This document shows positions 28,446-37,393 of a stretch of DNA of 64,000 nucleotides, piece by piece. Below the pieces are notes generated by a model. It was not told the origin of the DNA and did no database searches. It worked only from the letters and a program-made list of their open reading frames with translations. Source of the stretch: an uncultured Paracoccaceae bacterium (GTDB lineage: Bacteria; Pseudomonadota; Alphaproteobacteria; Rhodobacterales; Rhodobacteraceae); assembly GCA_947503765.1 (NCBI GenBank), contig CANNFA010000002.1, forward strand, positions 616,501-680,500, read 5' to 3'. Position numbers and translations under genes: made by a program. Every line of letters begins with the position of its first letter. Position 1 is the stretch's first letter.

Positions 28446-29459
28446 TTGGCCATCGGCACAGTGACCCCGACCGCCACGCAGGACGACGTGCATGAAACCC
28501 TGCTGGAATTCCCCGACAACCGGCTGCTGATCGACCTGTGCGGCGAATTCGACCGCAATCTCGCGCAGGTGGAGCATGGGCTGGGCGTGCAGATCTTCCG
28601 CAAGGGCAACCATCTGGCGGTGATCGGCGACGGCGATGCGCGCGGGCAGGCGGCGGCGGCGCTGCAACAGCTTTACGCGCGGCTCGAAACGGGCCAGCCC
28701 GTCGAGGCGGGGGACATCGACGCCGTGCTGCGCCTCGGTGCGGAGCAGGATGGCGGCGCGTCCGGCGGCGGCGACCAGATGGAGATGTTCAAGGGCGGCA
28801 AGGTCGAGATTCGCACCCGCAAGAAGACCGTCAGCCCCCGGACGGAGGCGCAGACAGCCTATGTGCGCGCCCTGTTCGGCAACGAGATGGCGTTCGGCAT
28901 CGGCCCCGCCGGCACCGGCAAGACCTATCTGGCCGTCGCGGTCGGCGTGTCGATGTTCATCGGCGGCCATGTCGACCGCATCGTCCTGAGCCGCCCGGCG
29001 GTGGAGGCGGGCGAAAAGCTTGGCTATCTGCCCGGCGACATGAAGGACAAGGTCGATCCCTACATGCAGCCGCTCTACGACGCGCTGAACGATTTCCTGC
29101 CGGCCAAGCAGCTCGCGCGGCTGATCGAGGAAAAGAAGATCGAGATCGCGCCGCTGGCCTTCATGCGCGGGCGCACGCTGTCCAATGCCTTCGTGGTGCT
29201 GGACGAGGCGCAGAATGCCTCGACCATGCAGATGAAGATGTTCCTGACCCGCCTTGGCGAAGGCAGCCGCATGGTGATCACCGGCGACCGCAGCCAGGTC
29301 GACCTGCCGCGCGGCATGACATCGGGCCTGCGCGACGCCGAACGGCTGCTGTCGGGGATCGAGGGGATATCCTTCAACTACTTCACCGCCAAGGATGTGG
29401 TGCGCCACAAGCTGGTCGCGCGAATCATCGAAGCCTACGACGCCGACTCGCCGGCCTGA
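28446..29459 (+). CDS. PhoH-family ATPase
   Basis: A 337-aa PhoH/YbeZ-type P-loop protein. Walker A is GIGPAGTGKTYLA, Walker B is FVVLDEAQN, and VITGDRSQVDLPRG is the conserved PhoH motif. The N-terminal about 100 residues form the KH-like portion. The start is a TTG with a ggagag site 5 bases upstream. PhoH/YbeZ works with YbeY in RNA metabolism, and ybeY lies 1.4 kb downstream, separated here by a CDF transporter gene. Confidence 0.93.
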   Translation: MAIGTVTPTATQDDVHETLLEFPDNRLLIDLCGEFDRNLAQVEHGLGVQIFRKGNHLAVIGDGDARGQAAAALQQLYARLETGQPVEAGDIDAVLRLGAEQDGGASGGGDQMEMFKGGKVEIRTRKKTVSPRTEAQTAYVRALFGNEMAFGIGPAGTGKTYLAVAVGVSMFIGGHVDRIVLSRPAVEAGEKLGYLPGDMKDKVDPYMQPLYDALNDFLPAKQLARLIEEKKIEIAPLAFMRGRTLSNAFVVLDEAQNASTMQMKMFLTRLGEGSRMVITGDRSQVDLPRGMTSGLRDAERLLSGIEGISFNYFTAKDVVRHKLVARIIEAYDADSPA

Positions 29460-29562
29460 GGGGCGCGGTTCCGCCTCCTGCCTCGGCGGCCCGCGCGGCG
29501 CCGGTTTGCTTCGCCCGTCCCGCCGCCCTAAGTCGCATGGGGCAGATGCAGGAGCCGCGCCT

Positions 29563-30483
29563 TTGGGACAACACCACCATCACCAGCACGCCCATGTCGA
29601 CCCCGAGGCCGGCGACCGCCGGATGTGGGGGGCGATTGCCGTCAATCTTGGCCTGACGGTGGCGCAGGTGGTGGGCGGTGTCCTGGCCGGCTCGCTGTCG
29701 CTGATCGCCGATGCCCTGCACAACCTCAGCGACGCGGCCTCGCTGGTGATCGCCTTTGCCGCGCGGCGCATCGCGCGGCGTCCTGCCGATGCCGAGATGA
29801 CCTTCGGCTATGGCCGGGCAGAGGTGGTGGCGGCGCTGGTCAACTACACCACGCTGATCCTGCTGGCGATCTACCTGGTCTACGAGGCGGTGATGCGGTT
29901 TTTCGACCCCTCCGAGGTGGCCGGCTGGATCATCGTAATCGTCGCCGGAATCGCGGTGGCGGTCGACCTGGTGACGGCGGCGCTGACCTATGCGATGTCC
30001 AAGGACAGCGTGAACATCCGGGCCGCGTTCCTGCACAACCTGGCCGATGCGCTGGGCTCTGTCGCGGTGATCGTCGCGGGCACGCTGATCCTGCTGTTAG
30101 GCTGGTGGTGGGTGGACCCGGCGGTGACGCTGATGATCGCGGGCTACATCCTGTGGATGGCCTGGGCCGAGATCGGCGGCGTGATCCGTATCCTGATGCA
30201 GGGCAGCCCGCCCGATCTGGACGCGCGCGCCGCGATCGCGGCGATGCGCGGCGTCGACGGGGTGGAGGGCATCCACCACGCGCATTTCTGGCAGATGGAG
30301 GAAAACCGCGCCGCGATGGAGGCGCATGTCGTCGTGGCCGAAGGCCGCTGGGCCGATGCCGACGCGATCAAGGCGCGGCTGAAGGCCCTGCTGGCCGAGG
30401 AATTCGATGTGCCCCATTCCACGCTCGAGCTGGAATGCGCGCGGCACGCCTGCGACGATGCGCAGGTGATCGGCCACGGCTGA
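29563..30483 (+). CDS. Cation diffusion facilitator (CDF) metal exporter
   Basis: A 306-aa CDF transporter with six transmembrane helices and a C-terminal ferredoxin-like metal-binding domain. The Zn-type site A pairs are HNLSD in helix 2 and HNLAD in helix 5. The N-terminus is His-rich (GQHHHHQHAH), typical of ZitB/DmeF members. A TTG start is proposed because aggag lies 7 bases before it and no in-frame ATG exists before the first helix. It exports zinc or similar divalent metals using the proton gradient. Confidence 0.9.
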   Translation: MGQHHHHQHAHVDPEAGDRRMWGAIAVNLGLTVAQVVGGVLAGSLSLIADALHNLSDAASLVIAFAARRIARRPADAEMTFGYGRAEVVAALVNYTTLILLAIYLVYEAVMRFFDPSEVAGWIIVIVAGIAVAVDLVTAALTYAMSKDSVNIRAAFLHNLADALGSVAVIVAGTLILLLGWWWVDPAVTLMIAGYILWMAWAEIGGVIRILMQGSPPDLDARAAIAAMRGVDGVEGIHHAHFWQMEENRAAMEAHVVVAEGRWADADAIKARLKALLAEEFDVPHSTLELECARHACDDAQVIGHG

Positions 30484-30826
30484 GCCGCAGTTATCAACGC
30501 GCGGCCACGAGGCAGGGCTTGGGCCGGGTGTTGCTGGCGGCAGGTGTGCCGGGACGCGGCCAGAGCGCCATTTGCAGGCAGGCGCGGCGGTAGCAGATTG
30601 TAAAGATCATCGGGGCAATCCTTTGTCGTCTTGCAGCTTGGTCCCAGCCTTTGCCGCGGGGCGCGAGTATGCAAAGACCGGCGGGCGTTATCGGATAACC
30701 GGCGGGGCGGGCGATGTGCGGGGCGGTCGCGCCGCGGCCTGCATATGCGCGATCCGCGGTCCGGGTGAGGGCGCGCATCATCCATGGACCACTGGACTTT
30801 TCCGGCGATTTGCGCTGCATGGCCGG
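30484..30826. other. Gene-poor 343-bp interval
   Basis: Between the CDF gene and ybeY there is no convincing plus-strand gene. It holds a possible 38-aa minus-strand ORF and, about 80 bp upstream of that ORF, a perfect 13-bp palindrome GTTATC-G-GATAAC (30687-30699) that could be an operator. Confidence 0.5.
30494..30610 (-). CDS. Possible small Cys/Arg-rich protein (38 aa)
   Basis: An ATG-initiated 38-codon frame with an aaagga site 8-10 bases upstream. The product starts MIFTICYRRACLQMALWPR, has three Cys and five Arg, and has a proline-rich second half. It has no homology that I recognise. Arguments for it are the ribosome site and the lack of any other gene in the interval; the argument against is its small size in high-GC DNA. 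Confidence 0.35.
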   Translation of the reverse strand: MIFTICYRRACLQMALWPRPGTPAASNTRPKPCLVAAR

Positions 30827-31306
30827 ATGAGTGTCGATGTCATCGTGGAAGCGCCCGAATGGGACGCGCTGGGGCTGGAGGCGCTGGCCGCGCGGGCCGA
30901 GGCGGCGACGCTGCGGCATCTGGATCTGGCACCCGAGGCGTTCGAGGCCGCGATCCTCGGCTGCGACGACGCGCGCATCGCGGCGCTGAACGCCGATTTC
31001 CGGGGCAAGCCGCAGCCGACCAACGTGCTGTCCTGGCCGTCCGAGGAGCGGGCGGCGGCCGCCCCCGGCGGGCATCCCGCGCCGCCACAGCCCGGCGAGC
31101 TGGGCGACATCGCCATCGCCTACGGCACCTGCGCGGCCGAGGCCGGCGCGGCGGGACGGCCACTTGCCGACCATGTGAGCCACCTGATCGTGCACGGTGT
31201 GCTGCATCTGTTGGGGTTTGACCACACGGACGGGCAGGATGCCGCCCTGATGGAAAGACTTGAGGCCGAGATACTTGCAAGCCTGGGGGTTCCGGACCCA
31301 TATTGA
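30827..31306 (+). CDS. ybeY: Endoribonuclease YbeY (rRNA maturation factor)
   Basis: A 159-aa metalloprotein required for 16S rRNA 3'-end maturation and ribosome quality control. The signature H-x3-H-x5-H zinc site is present in HLIVHGVLHLLGFDHTDG near the C-terminus, preceded by PTNVLSWP and GELGDIAIA. The start MSVDVIVEAPEW is the usual family start. It lies downstream of phoH and upstream of the CorC-like gene, the common alphaproteobacterial order. Confidence 0.94.
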   Translation: MSVDVIVEAPEWDALGLEALAARAEAATLRHLDLAPEAFEAAILGCDDARIAALNADFRGKPQPTNVLSWPSEERAAAAPGGHPAPPQPGELGDIAIAYGTCAAEAGAAGRPLADHVSHLIVHGVLHLLGFDHTDGQDAALMERLEAEILASLGVPDPY

Positions 31307-31345
31307 CCGCACGGGCCAAAACGGCCCGCGCTTTGGAAAGGAACG

Positions 31346-32263
31346 ATGGGCGACGCGGATAGCGGGTCTCCTAGCGCAGCGCGATGCGCGCAGGACGAAC
31401 ATGATGGCAGGAATCGTGGGCTGATGGCCTGGATCAGGACTGCACTGAACGGTGGCGGCACGGAAAATTCCGGGCCCGAGCACTCGATGGAACCTCACGA
31501 ACACAGGAATGGTACGGCAACGGCCGGCGCGGATCTCGGCCTGCTCAACCTGCGCCGGATGCGGGTCGAGGATGTGGCGATTCCCAAGGCCGAGATCGTC
31601 TCGGTCCCGGTGGACATCACCAAGGACGAGCTGGTCAAGGTGTTCCGCGACAGCGGCATGACGCGGCTGCCGGTATTCAAGGGAACGCTGGACACGCCGC
31701 TGGGCATGATCCACCTCAAGGATTTCGCGCTGACGCATGGCTTCAACGGCGGCGGCGGGCGGTTCACCTTGCGCAAGATGCTGCGTCCACTGCTGTTCGC
31801 CCCGCCGTCGATGCCGATCGGCGTGCTCCTGCAGAAGATGCAGACGCAGCGGATGCACCTGGCGCTGGTGATCGACGAATATGGCGGCGTCGACGGGCTG
31901 GTGACGATCGAGGATCTGATCGAACAGGTGATCGGCGAGATCGAGGACGAGCACGACACCGAGGACGACGTGCAATGGACGCTGGAAAAGCCGGGAAGCT
32001 ACCTGGTGCAGTCGACCGCGCCGCTGGACGAGTTCGAGGATCTGATCGGCATCCGGCTGGCCGATGACGACGAGCAGGAAGAGATCGACACGCTGGGCGG
32101 GCTGGTCTTCATGCTGTCGGGCCGGGTGCCGGCGCGGGGCGAGATGATCCCGCATCCCGCCGGGGTCGAGTTTGTCGTGGTCGATGCCGATCCGCGCCGG
32201 ATCAAGCGGCTGCGGGTGCAGCTGCCCGACAATGGCGACGGTGTCGATGACGGGCATGGCTGA
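31346..32263 (+). CDS. CBS-domain hemolysin/CorC-family protein
   Basis: A 305-aa soluble protein. After a variable N-terminus, residues about 70-200 form a CBS pair (MTRLPVFKGT, ALVIDEYGGVDGLVTIEDLI), and the last 85 residues are a CorC_HlyC domain. It lacks the membrane DUF21 domain of YfjD/TlyC types. CorC modulates magnesium/cobalt efflux and, in this conserved ybeY-corC-lnt order, is linked to envelope functions. An ATG with aaaggaac upstream is used. Confidence 0.9.
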   Translation: MGDADSGSPSAARCAQDEHDGRNRGLMAWIRTALNGGGTENSGPEHSMEPHEHRNGTATAGADLGLLNLRRMRVEDVAIPKAEIVSVPVDITKDELVKVFRDSGMTRLPVFKGTLDTPLGMIHLKDFALTHGFNGGGGRFTLRKMLRPLLFAPPSMPIGVLLQKMQTQRMHLALVIDEYGGVDGLVTIEDLIEQVIGEIEDEHDTEDDVQWTLEKPGSYLVQSTAPLDEFEDLIGIRLADDDEQEEIDTLGGLVFMLSGRVPARGEMIPHPAGVEFVVVDADPRRIKRLRVQLPDNGDGVDDGHG

Positions 32264-32265
32264 CC

Positions 32266-33834
32266 GTGGATGAACGCGGCGCGCGCGCGGCTGCCGGCCG
32301 GCCCGCGCGATTCGCCCGCCGCGCCATGCCGTCCGCGGTGCTGCTGGGTGCGCTTGCCGCGCTCGGACAGGCACCGGTAAGCCTGCCCTGGGCGACGCTC
32401 CTGGCGCTCGGGCTGGTTTATCCGCTGTTCGCGCTGACACGGCGACTGCGCGGCGCGGCCTGGCTGGGCTGGGCCTTTGGCGTGGGGTATTTCGCCGCGA
32501 CCCTGTTCTGGATCGTCGAGCCGTTCCTTGTCGATCTCGCGCGCCACGGCTGGATGGCGCCCTTTGCGCTGGTGTTCACCGCCGGCGGCTTCGCGCTGTT
32601 CTGGGCGGCGGGGTTCGCGCTGGCGCGCTGGCTGGCCCCAACCGGCGCCGCCGGGGGACGTATCCGGTCGGTGCGCGCGGCGCTGGCCTTTGCGCTGTCC
32701 ATGGCGCTGATGGAACTGGCACGCGGCTACATCCTGACCGGGTTTCCCTGGGCGCTGCTCGGTCATGTCTGGATCGGCTGGGCGCCGATGCAGCTTGCGG
32801 CATGGATCGGCCCGTTCGGATTGACGGCTCTGACGCTGTTCGTGCCGGTCCTGGCGGTGGCCCTGTGGCCGCGGCGCGGTCTGCTGGTGCCGGTCCTGAT
32901 GGTCTTTGCCGCGCTTTATGGCGCCGGGGCCTGGCGCGCCGCCGCGCCGATCCCGTCCGCTGCAGAGGCGCCGGTGCTGCGCCTGGTGCAGCCGAACGCC
33001 GCGCAGCACCTGAAATGGGATCCTGAACAGGCGCCGATCTTCTTCCGCCGCCTACTGGACTTCACCGCCGCCGGTACGGAGGGGCGCCCCGATCTGATCA
33101 TCTGGCCCGAAACCTCGGTGCCGGCGCTGCTGAACGATGCGGCCCCCCTGCTGGAGCGGATCGCGCGCGCGGCGGGCGGCGTGCCGGTGGTGGCCGGCAT
33201 CCAGCGCGAAGAGGCGGGGCGGTACTACAACAGCCTCGTGGTGCTGGACGCGGCCGGCGCCGTGGCCGAGCTTTACGACAAGCACCACCTCGTTCCGTTC
33301 GGCGAGTACCTGCCGCTGGCCGATTACATCGACGCGGTCGGCATGACCGTGTTCGGGGCCAGCGCGGGCTTCGGCTATGCGCCGGGGCCGGGGGCGCGGC
33401 TGCTCGACCTCGGCGATCTGGGCGCGCCCTTGCCGCTGATCTGCTACGAGGCGATCTTTTCGCAGGACGTGAACGCCGCGCCGGCGCGGCCGGGCTGGCT
33501 GCTTCAGATCACCAACGATGCGTGGTTCGGCCGTGTCTCCGGCCCGTATCAGCACCTGGCGCAGGCGCGGCTGCGTGCGGTGGAACAGGGGCTGCCGATG
33601 GTGCGTGCCGCCAATACCGGCGTGTCCGCCGTGATCGACGCCAGGGGCGCCGTGCTGCATGCGCTGCCGCTGAACGAGGCGGGATGGCTCGACGCGCCGC
33701 TGCCGGCCGCGCTGCCGCCCACGCTTTACGCGCGCACGGGCGACTGGCCGTCATCGGTGCTGATCCTGCTGGGGCTGTGCGGGATGTGGATAACACGCCG
33801 GCGCGGCATTGACGCTGCCGCAGCGGCAGGATAA
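32266..33834 (+). CDS. lnt: Apolipoprotein N-acyltransferase
   Basis: A 522-aa inner membrane enzyme that adds the third acyl chain to lipoproteins. About six to seven N-terminal membrane helices precede a periplasmic nitrilase-like domain. The Glu-Lys-Cys catalytic triad is visible in [26 protein letters not shown] and [14 protein letters not shown] start 2 bp after the upstream stop is used, implying coupling. A last membrane helix ([14 protein letters not shown]) is present. Confidence 0.94.
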   Translation: MDERGARAAAGRPARFARRAMPSAVLLGALAALGQAPVSLPWATLLALGLVYPLFALTRRLRGAAWLGWAFGVGYFAATLFWIVEPFLVDLARHGWMAPFALVFTAGGFALFWAAGFALARWLAPTGAAGGRIRSVRAALAFALSMALMELARGYILTGFPWALLGHVWIGWAPMQLAAWIGPFGLTALTLFVPVLAVALWPRRGLLVPVLMVFAALYGAGAWRAAAPIPSAAEAPVLRLVQPNAAQHLKWDPEQAPIFFRRLLDFTAAGTEGRPDLIIWPETSVPALLNDAAPLLERIARAAGGVPVVAGIQREEAGRYYNSLVVLDAAGAVAELYDKHHLVPFGEYLPLADYIDAVGMTVFGASAGFGYAPGPGARLLDLGDLGAPLPLICYEAIFSQDVNAAPARPGWLLQITNDAWFGRVSGPYQHLAQARLRAVEQGLPMVRAANTGVSAVIDARGAVLHALPLNEAGWLDAPLPAALPPTLYARTGDWPSSVLILLGLCGMWITRRRGIDAAAAAG

Positions 33835-33847
33835 TTCTGCGCGATTG

Positions 33848-33893
33848 CCGCCACAACGGCTTCCTGACGTGGCTGGCTGACCATAATGGAGCG
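33848..33893 (+). promoter_or_regulatory. SAM/SAH riboswitch upstream of metK
   Basis: The 62-bp leader contains gccac (33850-33854) pairing with gtggc (33869-33873) around an acaacggcttcctgac core. A second pairing joins gcttcc to ggagc, which is the metK Shine-Dalgarno. This H-type pseudoknot with a buried ribosome site is the architecture of the SAM/SAH (SAM-II-like) riboswitch known before metK in Rhodobacterales. Binding of SAM would hide ggag and repress translation. The structure is deduced by eye. Confidence 0.88.
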
Positions 33894-33896
33894 TTC

Positions 33897-35066
33897 ATGT
33901 CCCGCACGAATTATATCTTCACCTCCGAATCCGTTTCGGAGGGCCACCCGGACAAGGTCTGTGACCGGATATCCGATGCCGTCCTCGACGCCTTCCTCGC
34001 GGCCGATCCGACCTCGCGCGTCGCGTGCGAGACATTTGCGACCACCGACCGCGTCATCGTCGGCGGCGAGGTGCGCGGCCCCGGCGCGGTGATCGAACAG
34101 GTGGAACAGATCGCCCGCGACTGCGTGCGCGACATCGGCTATGAGCAGCAGGGCTTTCACTGGGCCAATGTGAAGATCGATAGCTATCTGCATGCGCAGT
34201 CCGCCGACATCGCGCAGGGTGTGGATGCGCGCGAGAACAAGGACGAGGGTGCCGGCGATCAGGGGATCATGTTCGGCTATGCGGTGAACGAGACGCCCGA
34301 ATTGATGCCGGCGCCGATCCATTTCGCCCATGCGATCCTGAAGCGGCTGGCCGAGGTGCGCAAGGACGGCACCGAGCCCAAGCTGGGACCGGACGCGAAA
34401 TCGCAGCTGACCGTGCGCTACGAGAACGGGATGCCGGCGGCGGTGTCCTCGGTGGTGCTGTCGACGCAGCACCTCGATCCCAAGCTGGACTCTGCGGACG
34501 TGCGCGACATCGTCTCCCCCTATATCCGCGAGGTGCTGCCCGAGGGGTGGATCACCGACGAAACGGAATGGTGGGTGAACCCGACCGGCAAGTTCGTGAT
34601 CGGCGGGCCGGACGGCGATGCGGGGCTGACCGGGCGCAAGATCATCGTCGACACCTATGGCGGCGCGGCCCCGCATGGCGGCGGTGCGTTTTCCGGCAAG
34701 GATCCGACCAAGGTGGACCGCTCGGCCGCCTATGCCGCGCGCTATCTGGCGAAGAACGTGGTGGCGGCCGGCATGGCGCATCGCTGTACGCTGCAATTGG
34801 CCTATGCCATCGGCGTGTCGGAGCCGCTGTCGGTCTATGTCGACACGGGCGGCACCGCCCACGGCGTGCGCGACGAGGAGATCGAGACCGCGATCCGCAA
34901 GGTCATGAACCTGACCCCGCGCGGCATCCGCGAGCATCTGAACCTGAACCGCCCGATCTTCGAGCGCACCGCCGCCTACGGCCATTTCGGCCGCACGCCC
35001 GATGCGGATGGCGGGTTCTCTTGGGAGCGCACGGATCTTGTCGAGGCGTTGAAGAAAGCCGTCTAG
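33897..35066 (+). CDS. metK: S-adenosylmethionine synthetase
   Basis: A 389-aa MetK that makes SAM from methionine and ATP. Signatures are [19 protein letters not shown] near the N-terminus, [12 protein letters not shown] (ATP site) and [16 protein letters not shown] (the phosphate-binding loop). The ATG lies 6 bases after the ggag ribosome site that forms part of the riboswitch pseudoknot, so product feedback on translation is predicted. Confidence 0.97.
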   Translation: MSRTNYIFTSESVSEGHPDKVCDRISDAVLDAFLAADPTSRVACETFATTDRVIVGGEVRGPGAVIEQVEQIARDCVRDIGYEQQGFHWANVKIDSYLHAQSADIAQGVDARENKDEGAGDQGIMFGYAVNETPELMPAPIHFAHAILKRLAEVRKDGTEPKLGPDAKSQLTVRYENGMPAAVSSVVLSTQHLDPKLDSADVRDIVSPYIREVLPEGWITDETEWWVNPTGKFVIGGPDGDAGLTGRKIIVDTYGGAAPHGGGAFSGKDPTKVDRSAAYAARYLAKNVVAAGMAHRCTLQLAYAIGVSEPLSVYVDTGGTAHGVRDEEIETAIRKVMNLTPRGIREHLNLNRPIFERTAAYGHFGRTPDADGGFSWERTDLVEALKKAV

Positions 35067-35101
35067 GCTGCGGCGCGATGTTGGCGGCGTCGGTAATTGA
35101 A

Positions 35102-35263
35102 CGATCCCGCGAGTCTTTTTGGCGGGGGCGACCAGTCCCCGCCGCGCCCGCCCCTTCCGGTGGGCGGGCGCATCGCTTCCGTCCCGCGCCGAAGCAACGT
35201 CATGCAGTAAGACGGGGATAAATCGCACAGAGCAACTGTCTCGTAAGCGCCCACCCAGGGGCG
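35102..35263. repeat. Long direct repeat, copy A
   Basis: About 162 bp, roughly 85-90 percent identical by eye to copy B. It includes 44 bp with no mismatch, running from gggcgggcgcatcgcttccg through to the cgtcatgc end. It opens with a hairpin-forming cccgcgag...ggcggggg segment. Confidence 0.85.
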
Positions 35264-35312
35264 GCCGCGTCGCGGTCTGATCGCGCGCGTCGGTGGCGCA
35301 GGATATAAAACG

Positions 35313-35400
35313 AACCCGTGAGCATTTTTGCGGGGGATAAACCGCGTCGCCCGTCGGTTCTGCCAGCGCCCGCCCTTCGGGAGGGGCGGTCACGTCGGGT
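35313..35400. repeat. Degenerate partial copy of the same repeat
   Basis: The stretch acccgtgagcatttttgcgg followed by a gcccgcccttcgggaggg hairpin resembles the first half of copies A and B. It lacks the conserved 44-bp core. Confidence 0.55.
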
Positions 35401-35436
35401 GCAGGCAGCCCCGCGCCCGCTGATGAAGCTACGAGA

Positions 35437-35596
35437 CGACCCGCGAGCATTGTTGCGGGGGCGACCAGCCCCCGCCGCGCCCGCCCCTCCCGAAGGGCGG
35501 GCGCATCGCTTCCGTCCCGCGCCGAAGCAACGTCATGCGGGAAGGCGTGGATAAACCGCACAGAGCAATTGTTTCGGAAGCGCCCACCCAGGGGCG
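35437..35596. repeat. Long direct repeat, copy B
   Basis: About 160 bp in the same orientation as copy A, 335 bp downstream. It ends with the shared cgcccacccaggggcg block. Confidence 0.85.
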
Positions 35597-35669
35597 AGCG
35601 CGGCGGGGGCTGGCCGTGCGCCATACCTCCGCTTGACGCCACCGCGCCGCGTGCGCCATAGGCGCGGCC

Positions 35670-36374
35670 ATGGACGAGACCAAGCATCCCAAGGCGCCCT
35701 GGCGCAATTTCTACGGCCGCCGGCATGGCAAGGGGCTGCGTGACAGCCAGCGTGAATTTCTTGACGCGGACCTTGCCGCGCTCAGCCCCGGCGCGGTGGA
35801 TTGGGACGCCAACCCCGAACGCCGCAAGCTCGACCTCGGCGCGCTGTTCGGCGGGCGCGAGACGTGGCTGGAGATCGGGTTTGGCGGGGGCGAGCACATG
35901 GTCCACCAGGCGGCGCGGCGGCCCGATGTCGGCCTGATCGGCTGCGAGCCGTTCATCAACGGCGTGGCGATGCTGCTGGGCAAGATCCGCAAGGCGGGAG
36001 TCGGCAATATCCGTATTCATCCCGGCGACGTGCGCGACCTGTTCGACGTGCTGCCGGATGCGTCGGTGGCGCGGGCCTTCCTGCTCTATCCCGATCCCTG
36101 GCCGAAGAAGCGGCATCATCGCCGCCGGTTCGTCACGCCAGACTACCTTGTGCCGCTGGCCCGCGTGATGCGAAGCGGGGCCGAATTGCGGGTGGCGACC
36201 GACATTCCCGATTATGTCCGCCAGACGCTGGAGCAGGTGCCGCGTCACGGATTTTCCCGGCAGGCGGCGGCGGACTGGCACAGGCCCTGGGACGACTGGG
36301 CGCCGACGCGCTACGAACAAAAGGCCCTGCGCGAGGGGCGCACACCGCATTACCTGACATTCACGCGGGACTGA
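35670..36374 (+). CDS. trmB: tRNA (guanine-N7-)-methyltransferase
   Basis: A 234-aa SAM-dependent methyltransferase that makes m7G46 in tRNA. The SAM-binding loop is LEIGFGGGEHMV, and the TrmB-specific LLYPDPWPKKRHHRRRF follows. The C-terminus RYEQKALREGRTPHYL is typical. Its position after metK is common in this order, but a 0.6-kb repeat region now separates the two. Confidence 0.95.
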   Translation: MDETKHPKAPWRNFYGRRHGKGLRDSQREFLDADLAALSPGAVDWDANPERRKLDLGALFGGRETWLEIGFGGGEHMVHQAARRPDVGLIGCEPFINGVAMLLGKIRKAGVGNIRIHPGDVRDLFDVLPDASVARAFLLYPDPWPKKRHHRRRFVTPDYLVPLARVMRSGAELRVATDIPDYVRQTLEQVPRHGFSRQAAADWHRPWDDWAPTRYEQKALREGRTPHYLTFTRD

Positions 36375-37296
36375 CCGCGCCTTCGCCGCGCCCCGCGCGC
36401 TGCAACTTCACCGGCTCGGTCCGTGCCAGTTTCAGCAGATGCGCCATGAACGGGCGCGCGGTATCCTCGGCGCGGGTCGCGGCATAGAGCCGCCGGGTCA
36501 GCCCGGTCTCGGTGATCGGCCGGGTGACGTAATCGGAATGATAGCGCACATCGCGCACCACCCAGTCGGGCAGCACCGCCACCCCCCGGTTCGACGCGAC
36601 CAGCAGCAGGATCACCGCCGTCAATTCGACCTGGCGCACTGCGCGCGGCTCCACCTTGGCGGGGGTCAGAAGCTGGCTGAACACGTCGAGCCGCGCCCGT
36701 TCCACCGGGTAGGTGATCAGCGTCTCGGTGCGGAAATCCCCGGCCTCGACAAAGGGCTTTTGCGCCAGCGGATGCTGCGCGGCGGCGACAAAGACCGGCT
36801 CGTAATCGAAGAGCGGCGAGAAATCGACATCCGCAAGCTCTTCGGGATCGGAGGACACGACAAGATCGACCTCCTCGCGTTTCAGCGCCGGCAGCGCGTC
36901 GAAGGCGAGGCCGGGGCGGATGTCCACGTCCACCTCGGGCCAGGCGCGGCGGAACTGCTCGAGCACGGGAAACAGCCAGTCGAAACAGGCATGGCATTCG
37001 ATGGCGATGTGCAGCCGGCCCGACCGGCCCGATTGCAGGTTGGCGAACTCGTCCTCCAGCGCCTCGATCTCGGGCAGGATCCGTTCGGCAAGGCGCAGCA
37101 TCTTCAGGCCCGCCGCGGACAGCCGCAAGGGCTTGGTCCGGCGCACGAAAAGCTCTACCCCGGCCTGGTCCTCCAGCCCCTTGACCTGATGCGACAGGGC
37201 CGACTGGGTGATGTTCATCGCCTCGGCGGCGCGGGCCAGCCCACCCGCCTCGTGGATCGCGCGGATCGTGCGCAGATGGCGGAATTCGATGTGCAT
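36361..37296 (-). CDS. metR: LysR-family regulator of methionine metabolism (MetR-like)
   Basis: A 311-aa LysR regulator. The N-terminal winged HTH (FRHLRTIRAIHEAGGLARAA, NITQSALSHQVKGLE) is followed by an effector domain with IECHACFDWLFPVL, characteristic of MetR, which senses homocysteine. It is divergent from metF, its expected target. The 3' end overlaps trmB by 14 bp. The chosen ATG (MHIEFRHLRTIRAI) is the family start. Confidence 0.88.
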   Translation of the reverse strand: MHIEFRHLRTIRAIHEAGGLARAAEAMNITQSALSHQVKGLEDQAGVELFVRRTKPLRLSAAGLKMLRLAERILPEIEALEDEFANLQSGRSGRLHIAIECHACFDWLFPVLEQFRRAWPEVDVDIRPGLAFDALPALKREEVDLVVSSDPEELADVDFSPLFDYEPVFVAAAQHPLAQKPFVEAGDFRTETLITYPVERARLDVFSQLLTPAKVEPRAVRQVELTAVILLLVASNRGVAVLPDWVVRDVRYHSDYVTRPITETGLTRRLYAATRAEDTARPFMAHLLKLARTEPVKLQRAGRGEGAVSPA

Positions 37297-37321
37297 TTCG
37301 CGGCTGTGCTCATAACCTTCT

Positions 37322-37343
37322 TGAGGATTATGAATTTGTCTCA
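37322..37343. promoter_or_regulatory. Possible MetR operator in metR-metF intergenic region
   Basis: TGAG-N14-CTCA, enclosing TGAATTTGTCTCA, lies midway between the divergent metR and metF starts. LysR regulators bind such T-N11-A dyads; the match to the enterobacterial MetR consensus is only partial. Confidence 0.35.
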
Positions 37344-37393
37344 CAGCGGGGCGGGACATACAACAACCCAAGCCCATATCGCAGGATGCCGCC

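Larger units (their letters stand above)
35067..35669. other. 603-bp non-coding repeat-rich region between metK and trmB
   Basis: No convincing gene. The interval is made of two long direct repeats, a degenerate third piece and several GC-rich hairpins. Open frames on the minus strand simply read through the repeats and give nearly identical peptides, which marks them as spurious. Confidence 0.7.

Noticed and set aside
30494-32440. A 648-codon open frame on the minus strand opposite ybeY and the CorC-like gene
   Set aside because: It is the antisense shadow of well-supported genes. Its protein is Arg/His/Gln-rich with no domain. Only its last 38 codons, outside the real genes and with their own ribosome site, are kept as a tentative small gene.
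35102-35596. CRISPR array
   Set aside because: Only two long copies plus a fragment. The repeats are 160 bp, not 25-40 bp, without regular spacers, and there are no cas genes.
33726-36350. An 874-codon open frame on the minus strand across lnt, metK, the repeats and trmB
   Set aside because: It lies opposite metK and trmB. The repeated peptide blocks in it come from the intergenic DNA repeats.
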